In this document: one piece after another, positions 1-5,563 of the stretch
How the letters are laid out: each line of letters opens with the position of its first letter
Position numbering within the stretch: position 1 is the stretch's first letter
Assembly: GCA_021768985.1 (NCBI GenBank)
Contig: JAETTR010000053.1
Span: 1-7,167 of the forward strand
DNA: 7,167 bases
DNA from: Bacillota bacterium
GTDB taxonomy: Bacteria; Bacillota; Clostridia; Christensenellales; Borkfalkiaceae
Direction: 5' to 3'
Program-made: the position numbers and the translations under genes
Notes under the pieces: model-generated
Seen by the model: the letters and a program-made list of their open reading frames with translations, nothing else
What the model was told of the DNA's origin: nothing
Database searches by the model: none

Positions 1-820
1 TCACCTTGTGCCCCGTCCTGGGCGTGGTGACCGTATAACTGTCGCCGCATCCGTTCTCGCAAACGTAAACTTCTTTTCCGTCGTGCTCGCAATCGACTTC
101 GACCGTCTGCTCCGCATCGATTGCATACGCGTGATTCAGCGCGGGAAGCGTCGCCCCGCACCCCTCTACCGTACAGGTCTGACCGTGCGCGCAGGTTCTC
201 GTCGCGTGATCCCATTTGTGTCCCGAAGAGGGAATCTGTTCCTGAATTTCGGGCAAATCGCAATCGGGATTCGCGCAATGCATGACCCTCAACCCGTGCG
301 TGGTACAGGTGGGCGCAACCGCTTTGCTCGTATCCTCTACGATTTTATGCCCGAGCGCGTTTACGACTTCCTGCTTAACGATGACCGCGTTGCATACCGA
401 GCAATGACTCCCTTCCGTGAGCCCCGCGGTAAGGCAGGTCGCCGCAACCGCTTGATCGGTCACGGGCGTGTGCGCGGCGGGAATGATCTCCCGTTTCGTA
501 TGCGTGGCATCGTGCGAACAAACGCCTTCGCGAATCCCGTCCGTCGTGCAGGATACCGTTTGCACGTCCGTCCATTTATAGTCGTGTCCGAGTGCGTTGA
601 TCTTCTGCTGGGCAACGATAGTCTCGCCGCACTTCCCGCAATGACTTCCTTCCGTGAGTCCGTCCGTTTCGCAAGTCGCCGCAACCGCTTCGTCCACGAC
701 GATTTCGTGCTCGCAATCCGTTTTTCCGGTCGGTTTTCCGCCGCACGCCGCAAAACACAAAACGCCCGCCAACAGCGTGGCAAGGCAGAGCAACAATAAA
801 ACAACGCGTCCTTTCTTCAT
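1..820 (-). CDS. Repeat-module surface lipoprotein, 3' end beyond window
   Basis: The frame is open from ATG at 820 to the left edge (273 codons, no stop), so the C-terminus is missing. The start has an AAGGAG ribosome binding site (827-832) six bases upstream. Residues 1-25 form a signal peptide: MKKGR, then a leucine-rich core, then FAAC with Cys26 as the likely lipidation site, followed by a GGKPTGKT linker. The lipobox is not ideal, having Phe at -3. Residues 36-271 are about six related modules of roughly 29-44 residues. A typical module has a Cys after AVAAT, the stretch GLTEGSHC, a CxxC pair, and a closing ALGH. Modules of this look are familiar to me from secreted proteins of gut and rumen Clostridia, where their role is unknown. 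The protein should be anchored on the outer face of the membrane. Metal binding by the Cys/His pattern is inference. The gene has its own promoter and follows a terminator, so it is not part of the activase operon. Confidence 0.85.
   Translation of the reverse strand, partial: MKKGRVVLLLLCLATLLAGVLCFAACGGKPTGKTDCEHEIVVDEAVAATCETDGLTEGSHCGKCGETIVAQQKINALGHDYKWTDVQTVSCTTDGIREGVCSHDATHTKREIIPAAHTPVTDQAVAATCLTAGLTEGSHCSVCNAVIVKQEVVNALGHKIVEDTSKAVAPTCTTHGLRVMHCANPDCDLPEIQEQIPSSGHKWDHATRTCAHGQTCTVEGCGATLPALNHAYAIDAEQTVEVDCEHDGKEVYVCENGCGDSYTVTTPRTGHKV
8..715 (-). repeat. Tandem coding repeats of the lipoprotein
   Basis: Six tandem modules span residues 36-271. They end in His79, His117, His158, His201, His230 and His271. 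Modules 1 (584-715) and 3 (347-469) are the closest pair and remain similar at DNA level: both carry GCGGTTGCGGCGAC followed by TGC, and CTCACGGAAGG followed by AGTCATTGC. Modules 2, 4 and 6 keep the first Cys, a later Cys and the terminal His, but vary at the CxxC pair. Module 5 is short and degenerate. The alternation of conserved and diverged modules suggests duplication of a two-module unit. Confidence 0.75.
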
Positions 821-861
821 ACCCCTCTCCTTTCTTTTTTCGAATTTCCGGATAAATATTT

Positions 862-905
862 TTTTGCATTTCAGCAGAAATGCAAAATCGGGCATGCCCG
901 ATTTT
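862..905 (-). promoter_or_regulatory. Two overlapping hairpins in the lipoprotein leader
   Basis: Bases 884-905 are a perfect 22-base palindrome (AAAATCGGGCA and its complement). Bases 862-872 and 877-887 form an 11-bp stem with the loop AGCA on the plus strand. The two structures share the four A:T positions 884-887. Both lie between the promoter (931-959) and the ribosome binding site (827-832), so in the mRNA they form about 20 nt downstream of the predicted transcription start. The first hairpin transcribed (9 bp with a CAUG loop) ends in UUUU and resembles a weak terminator. The palindrome could also be an operator in DNA. The structures are certain; the function is inferred. Confidence 0.5.
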
Positions 906-930
906 CAAATATTTCCGTCTCTCTATGTTT

Positions 931-959
931 ATTTTATAACAATTTCAAAAAATTGTCAA
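931..959 (-). promoter_or_regulatory. Promoter of the lipoprotein gene
   Basis: On the minus strand, a perfect -35 TTGACA (954-959) is followed by a 17-base T-rich spacer and a -10 TAAAAT (931-936). An overlapping TATAAA two bases closer could serve instead. Transcription should begin near 924, giving a leader of about 104 nt to the ATG at 820. Confidence 0.75.
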
Positions 960-1003
960 CAGATTGGCGGAAAATTCTCAACAAATCGCAAACAAAAATT
1001 TTG

Positions 1004-1035
1004 AAAAGCCCGCGCCGATTGAAATCGGCGCGGGC
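1004..1035 (-). terminator. Intrinsic terminator of the activase operon
   Basis: A 12-bp perfect GC-rich stem (1008-1019 with 1024-1035) with a 4-base loop is followed on the minus strand by TTTTC and then an AT-rich run with five more T. It begins 5 bases after the stop codon of the dehydratase-like gene (1041-1043). It separates the operon from the lipoprotein promoter downstream. Confidence 0.9.
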
Positions 1036-1040
1036 GCATA

Positions 1041-2309
1041 TTATTTTTTCAAATTTTCCCTTGCGGTTGCGAGCATCAGCTTGATGCGGTTTTCCTGATT
1101 GACGCGGGTCGCCGACGGATCGTAATCGACGGGCACGATATTCGCGTTTTCGTAGAGCTCTTTGATGACGCGGGTCGCGCCCTTGCCCGCGATGTGGTTG
1201 GGCAGGCACCCGAACGGTTGCGCGCAGACGATATTCCCCGTTCCCGTTTCGGCAAGCGCCGCCATTTCGGCGGGGATCAGCCAGCCCTCGCCCATCTTGA
1301 CGCCCTGATTGATGACCTTGTCCGCACAACGGCGCAGATGCTCGAAGTCGTGCAACGGCTCGTATCTGCCGTGCGCCTTCATGAGCGCGATCACCTTCTT
1401 CTGTTTTCGGTACAGCCATTTATAAACGAATTTAAAAAGAATCGCCGATGTCTTGTTGATCCCGTAGAACTTCGCGTCGTTCACGTTGTTGATGACGCAA
1501 TACAGGATAAAGTCCATAAGCGCGGGCACGACGGGTTCGCAGTTCTCGGAGAGCAGAAATTCTTCAAGATGGGAATTCCCGAGCGGGGAATACTTCACGT
1601 ATATTTCCCCCACGATGCCGACCTTTACTTTTTTCTCGTCCGACACGGGTACGGCGGCAAACGCTTCGAGCAAACGGCGCGTATTCTTTTTCAGTTTCTT
1701 AAAGCTCCCGTCGTCAAGCGCGCGTTTCATCTCCTCCACGCACCGCACCCGCACGGCGGCGCAGTCGCCGTCCTGCAATTCGTAGGGCTTGGTCTGGTTG
1801 AAACAAGTCATGATCACGTCGCCGTAAAAAATCGAATAGGCGAGCTTGATTAAAAACTTTAAATCGGGCGCAAGCGCGTTCCCCTTTTCCAACCCAGAAA
1901 AGTTCAGCGAAATCACGGGCACGTTGGGAAATTCCGCCCGCAACGCCTTGCGGATCAGCGGAATATAATTGCTCGCGCGGCACCCGCCGCCCGTCTGCGT
2001 GATCAATACCGCCGTCTTGTTCACGTCGTATTTGCCGCTTTTCAGCGCGTCGAGATATTGCCCGATCACGCAGAGCGCGGGGAAACAGGTGTCGTTGTGC
2101 ACGTGTTTGAGCCCTTCGTCTATGACCGCGCGCCCCTCGTTGTGCAACACCTCCACCTTGAACCCGTTCTGCCGCATGACGTGAATCAGCAAGTCGAAAT
2201 GCCAGGGCAGCATGTCGGGCACCAGAATGGTGTATTCCCCCTTCATTTCGGGCGTGAAAATCGGATACTGTTCGGTGAAATCCACCGTTTTTTTCGGTTC
2301 GTACGTCAT
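1041..2309 (-). CDS. 2-hydroxyacyl-CoA dehydratase-like protein (HgdB-related)
   Basis: The 422-residue protein starts MTYEPKK; its ATG overlaps the TGA of the upstream activase gene as ATGA. A GAGGAG (2321-2326) lies 11 bases upstream, and conserved sequence begins around residue 22, which supports this start. The sequence resembles the dehydratase-like part that in many Clostridia is, as I recall, the C-terminal end of a roughly 1400-residue activase-dehydratase protein. Visible conserved blocks are HNDTCFPALC (Cys75, Cys80), TQTGGGCRASNYIP (Cys110), a GEIYVKYSPLGN stretch near residues 234-245, and CAQPFGCLPNHI (Cys362, Cys368). These cysteines are candidate ligands for an iron-sulfur cluster of the HgdB or double-cubane type. 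It has no signal peptide or membrane segments, so it should be cytoplasmic. It is likely the electron-accepting partner of the activase. Which substrate it reduces or dehydrates, if any, cannot be told. Confidence 0.85.
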   Translation of the reverse strand: MTYEPKKTVDFTEQYPIFTPEMKGEYTILVPDMLPWHFDLLIHVMRQNGFKVEVLHNEGRAVIDEGLKHVHNDTCFPALCVIGQYLDALKSGKYDVNKTAVLITQTGGGCRASNYIPLIRKALRAEFPNVPVISLNFSGLEKGNALAPDLKFLIKLAYSIFYGDVIMTCFNQTKPYELQDGDCAAVRVRCVEEMKRALDDGSFKKLKKNTRRLLEAFAAVPVSDEKKVKVGIVGEIYVKYSPLGNSHLEEFLLSENCEPVVPALMDFILYCVINNVNDAKFYGINKTSAILFKFVYKWLYRKQKKVIALMKAHGRYEPLHDFEHLRRCADKVINQGVKMGEGWLIPAEMAALAETGTGNIVCAQPFGCLPNHIAGKGATRVIKELYENANIVPVDYDPSATRVNQENRIKLMLATARENLKK

Positions 2310-5230
2310 CTTGCGCTCTGCTCCTCGATTGCCGCCAGCATGGACCGCAGACGGATTTTTACTACGCCGAGATTGTTGATTTCGTCGATTTTGATCTGGG
2401 TATACAGTTTCCCGCGGCTCTCCAGAATGGTGCGCACCTCGTCCGTCGTAATCGCGTCGATCCCGCATCCGAAGGACACGAGCTGCACGAGATTCACGTC
2501 CGGATGCGTCGTCGCGTATTCCGCCGCGCGATACAGCCGCGCATGGTACGTCCACTGATTGAGCACGTTCACCTTGACGAAGTTCCCCGCTTCGAACACG
2601 GCGTCCTCCGAGAGCACCGCGAACCCGAGCGAACAGAGAAGCTTATTGATTCCGTGGTTGATTTCCGGATCGACGTGATACGGTCTGCCCGCAAGGATCA
2701 CCACCCGCTTGCCCTCGTGTTCCGCCTGCGCCAGAATCTTCTGTCCCTCGCGCACGATCTCGTTGTGGAAGTGCTCCATGCGGCGCATGCCCTCCCGCAA
2801 GCCCTCTTTGATCAGTCCCGAGGAAAGCTTGTATTTCTTCAACGCGCGCTTCAACGCCTTCGCCGTCATGTTCAGATTGTTGGGGTCGAGATAGGGCATT
2901 ACGAAATTATCGCCGTTCAGCCGCTCGTTGTTCGCCTTCAACAGCTCGGGATAGTACGCGACGACGGGACAGTTGTAGTGATTGGTCGAATCGTGCTCGT
3001 CGAGGTTGTAGCTCTCGCAGGGATAGAACACGAAATCCACCCCCATGTCGAGCAACGATTCGATGTGCCCGTGCATGAGCTTCGCGGGGTAACAAGCCGT
3101 ATCGCTCGCCACCGTATGCTGTCCTTTGAAATAAAGCTCGCGCGAACTGTTTTCCGAGAGGACGACCTCGAAGCCGCAAGTTTCGAAAAAGCCCGTCCAG
3201 AGCGGAAGCTGTTCGTACATCACAAGTTGTAGCGGCAAGCCGACTCTCCCCCGCTTACCCGGTTTTTTCGAGGGCAGGGAGAGCAGTTTTTCGTATTTAT
3301 AGGCGTATAGGTCGGGGCGGGAAGCGGGAACCTTCATGCCCGCGCCGCGCTCGCACTTATTCCCCGAAATAAACTTGCGCCCGTCGGAAAAGGTGAGAAT
3401 GTTCACGTTGCACTTCGCGGTGCAACCCTTGCAATTCACCGATTGCGAAGAATACGTAAACGCCTTCAGCTCCGCCTCCGTGACGATGGAACTGATCAGC
3501 TTATCATCGCGCGTGTTTTCTTTGGCATACAGTGCCGCGCCGAACGCGCCCATCAGTCCCGCAATGGCGGGGCGGATCACCTGTTTCCCCGTCTCCTTCT
3601 CGAAGGAGCGCAGTACGGCGTCGTTCAGGAATGTGCCGCCCTGCACGACGATATGCTCGCCCAGCTCGTCGGGCGTGCGCGCGCGGATCACTTTGTAGAT
3701 CGCGTTCTTCACGATCGAAGAAGAGAGCCCCGCGGAGATATCCTCCACGCTCGCGCCCTCCTTCTGCGCCTGTTTTACGGAACTGTTCATGAACACGGTG
3801 CATCGGGAACCGAGTTCCACGGGATGCTTCGCAAACAGTCCGAGGCGGGAAAATTCTTCGATCTCCATTCCCATCGCCTTGGCAAACGTCTGAATAAAGG
3901 AACCGCACCCCGAAGAGCACGCCTCGTTCAGCATAATCGAATCGATCGCGCGGTTCTTGACCTTGAAACACTTGATGTCCTGTCCGCCGATATCGATGAT
4001 GAAATCCACTTCAGGATTGAAATGCAACGCGGCTTTAAAATGCGCCATCGTCTCCACGACGCCGAAGTCGATTTTGAGCGCCGCCTTCATCATATCTTCC
4101 CCGTAACCCGTCACGCAAGCACCGCGGATCACGATTCTATCACCGATCAGCCCGTAAATTTCTCGGATCTTGCCCGCGACGATGTCGAGGGGTTGTCCGT
4201 TGTTCGATTGATAATGCGACCATAGAATTTTGTTCTCGGGCGTAATCAGCATCAGCTTCGTCGTCGTGGAGCCGGAATCGATGCCGAGATATGCGTCGCC
4301 CTCGTACTTACGGATATCCTCGAACTGCAAATCGCTCCGCATGTGGCGGGCAATAAATTCGTCGTACTCCGCGCGGGAGGCGAACAACGGTTGCCCGACC
4401 GTGATATCGTCCGAGTCGGAAGCCGCCCGAACGCGCGCTTCCACTTCGGCGAGCTCCTCCGCGGGAGAATTCTCGGCGTAGATCGCCGCGCCGATCGACA
4501 TAAAGCAGGGCGCGTTCTCGGGGAACACCGCGTGTTCGTCGTCGAGCTTCAAGGTCGTCTGAAACGCCTTGCGCAAGCCCTTTAAAAAGTAGAGCGGTCC
4601 GCCGAGGAAGAGTACCTTCCCCTTGATCCTCCGCCCCTGCGCCAGACCGGAAACCGTCTGATCGACGACCGCCTGAAAGATCGAAGCGGAAATATCCGCT
4701 TTACTCGCACCCTGATTGAGCAAAGGCTGCACGTCGGACTTTGCGAACACGCCGCAACGGGAAGCGATCGGATAGACCTTTTCCGCCTTTAACGCGAGTT
4801 CGTCCATCTCCCCCACCGTCAGATCGAGCAGGGTCGCCATCTGATCGATAAACGCGCCCGTACCGCCCGCGCAGCTGCCGTTCATCCGCTGTTCGCTTCC
4901 GCCCGTCACGAAGATGATCTTCGCGTCCTCGCCGCCGAGCTCGACCGCGGCGTCCGCGTCGGGATAAAATCTTCGGATCGCGCCGTAAGCGGACTGCACC
5001 TCCTGCACAAAGGGAAGCTTGCCGCGTTGCGCAAGCCCCAATCCCGCCGAGCCCGTCACGCACACCCGAAAACGCGTGCCGAAGCGGCGGACTTTTTCAA
5101 GCTCGCTCAGCACGCATTCCTTCACGCGGGAAAAATGCCGCTCGTAAGAGGAATACAGCACGTTCTCCCCGTCGAGCACGCAAACTTTTACCGTAGTCGA
5201 TCCCACGTCGATTCCAAGTAATTTTTCCAT
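2306..5230 (-). CDS. Double-domain acyl-CoA dehydratase activase with DUF2229-type half
   Basis: The 974-residue cytoplasmic protein has two ASKHA-fold ATPase domains of the BadF/BadG/BcrA/HgdC family. Domain 1 (about 1-255) has GIDVGSTTVK (6-15), LGGEDAK (98-104), Cys120 in NGSCAGGTGAF and Cys159 in SRCGVF. Domain 2 (about 313-570) has GIDSGSTTTK (316-325), DIGGQDIK (413-420), Cys438 in NEACSSGCGSF and Cys477 in SRCTVF. In HgdC, the matching two cysteines from each of two subunits hold one [4Fe-4S] cluster. A linker (Cys600, Cys603, Cys607, Cys626) looks like a further cluster site. Residues 660-974 resemble DUF2229 and the dehydratase fold, with Cys713 in DTACYPAK, Cys738, Cys754 and Cys922 in FGCGID. 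The expected role is ATP-driven delivery of low-potential electrons to dehydratase-like partners, here encoded by the overlapping next gene. The start is fixed by the motif at residue 6; its ribosome binding site (CGGATAG, 5237-5243) is weak. The natural substrate is unknown. Confidence 0.9.
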   Translation of the reverse strand: MEKLLGIDVGSTTVKVCVLDGENVLYSSYERHFSRVKECVLSELEKVRRFGTRFRVCVTGSAGLGLAQRGKLPFVQEVQSAYGAIRRFYPDADAAVELGGEDAKIIFVTGGSEQRMNGSCAGGTGAFIDQMATLLDLTVGEMDELALKAEKVYPIASRCGVFAKSDVQPLLNQGASKADISASIFQAVVDQTVSGLAQGRRIKGKVLFLGGPLYFLKGLRKAFQTTLKLDDEHAVFPENAPCFMSIGAAIYAENSPAEELAEVEARVRAASDSDDITVGQPLFASRAEYDEFIARHMRSDLQFEDIRKYEGDAYLGIDSGSTTTKLMLITPENKILWSHYQSNNGQPLDIVAGKIREIYGLIGDRIVIRGACVTGYGEDMMKAALKIDFGVVETMAHFKAALHFNPEVDFIIDIGGQDIKCFKVKNRAIDSIMLNEACSSGCGSFIQTFAKAMGMEIEEFSRLGLFAKHPVELGSRCTVFMNSSVKQAQKEGASVEDISAGLSSSIVKNAIYKVIRARTPDELGEHIVVQGGTFLNDAVLRSFEKETGKQVIRPAIAGLMGAFGAALYAKENTRDDKLISSIVTEAELKAFTYSSQSVNCKGCTAKCNVNILTFSDGRKFISGNKCERGAGMKVPASRPDLYAYKYEKLLSLPSKKPGKRGRVGLPLQLVMYEQLPLWTGFFETCGFEVVLSENSSRELYFKGQHTVASDTACYPAKLMHGHIESLLDMGVDFVFYPCESYNLDEHDSTNHYNCPVVAYYPELLKANNERLNGDNFVMPYLDPNNLNMTAKALKRALKKYKLSSGLIKEGLREGMRRMEHFHNEIVREGQKILAQAEHEGKRVVILAGRPYHVDPEINHGINKLLCSLGFAVLSEDAVFEAGNFVKVNVLNQWTYHARLYRAAEYATTHPDVNLVQLVSFGCGIDAITTDEVRTILESRGKLYTQIKIDEINNLGVVKIRLRSMLAAIEEQSAR
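2321..2326 (-). promoter_or_regulatory. Ribosome binding site of the dehydratase-like gene
   Basis: GAGGAG on the minus strand lies inside the last codons of the activase gene, 11 bases before the ATG at 2309. It supports reinitiation at the ATGA overlap, and it supports this ATG over the longer in-frame opening that reaches 2555. Confidence 0.65.
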
Positions 5231-5325
5231 TCGTATCTATCCGTTTCGTTATTTGATTCCGTCTGTGTTCCGATCGAACGCCTCCGCAGGCAAAAGCTTC
5301 CGCAGAAACGCCGTAAATTGTCTAT

Positions 5326-5354
5326 ATTATATCATACCCGAAAAAAATTGACAA
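5326..5354 (-). promoter_or_regulatory. Promoter of the activase operon
   Basis: On the minus strand, -35 TTGTCA (5349-5354, one mismatch to consensus) is followed by a 17-base spacer beginning with T-rich sequence and a perfect -10 TATAAT (5326-5331). Predicted initiation near 5319 leaves a leader of about 90 nt. That leader contains only a minor GC-rich hairpin (5280-5291), and I see no known riboswitch in it. Confidence 0.75.
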
Positions 5355-5398
5355 GAACCGAACAACGAAAATTTATGGAAAAATAATCGGAATCGCGC

Positions 5399-5563
5399 TT
5401 ATTTCCCGCGACGCTCCCGCGCGTATTTGCGTTTCGTCGCGTCGCCGCCCCGCAGATGCCGCTCTTTCAGATTCAGATCGAGCACCGACTTCACGTTCTC
5501 CCACAGCTCGGGATCGATTTCAGCCAATCGTTCGGTTACGTCTTTATGTACGGTCGTTATGAA
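5399..5563 (-). pseudogene. Orphan C-terminal coding fragment beside the recombinase
   Basis: After an in-frame TAA (5564-5566) there are 54 sense codons ending at TAA (5399-5401). The peptide looks like real protein: an acidic amphipathic stretch containing ELWENVKSVLDLNLKERH, then a basic tail ending KRKYARERRGK. No ATG occurs in frame. The only possible starts are a TTG at 5525-5527 without a ribosome binding site and a GTG at 5492-5494 with GGGAG too close. Its first 20 bases overlap the end of the recombinase gene in another frame. The best reading is the 3' end of a host gene cut off by insertion of the recombinase element. Alternatives are a small non-ATG gene or chance. I do not recognise the protein family. 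Confidence 0.4.

Noticed and set aside
347..715. Repeats as a CRISPR array
   Set aside because: The repeats are in frame, diverged and without uniform spacers. They are coding modules of the lipoprotein.
8..799. Long plus-strand open frame of 263 codons
   Set aside because: It is the antisense shadow of the lipoprotein gene. The minus-strand frame has a signal peptide, a ribosome binding site, a promoter and repeated modules; this frame has none of these.
2310..2555. N-terminal extension of the dehydratase-like gene up to 2555
   Set aside because: The extra residues lie entirely within the conserved C-terminal part of the activase gene in another frame and look random. The ATG at 2309 has a ribosome binding site and fits the ATGA overlap.
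3443..4225. Plus-strand open frame of 260 codons inside the activase gene
   Set aside because: It is antisense to strongly conserved ATPase motifs, has no promoter or ribosome binding site, and has no recognisable protein features.
5318..5354. TTGTC/GACAA inverted pair around the activase -10 box as an operator
   Set aside because: The arms are only 5 bp, and one arm is simply part of the -35 element. Chance is the simpler explanation.
5371..5425. Terminator after the recombinase and orphan fragment
   Set aside because: Only weak pairings are seen (TCGCG with CGCGA across a 9-base loop, or an AT-only 6-bp stem). They are not convincing as an intrinsic terminator, so read-through into the activase operon cannot be excluded.
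5402..5563. The orphan fragment as a frameshifted tail of the recombinase
   Set aside because: The recombinase already ends after its expected coiled coil and a short closing strand region, at normal length for the family. The fragment resembles none of its domains.
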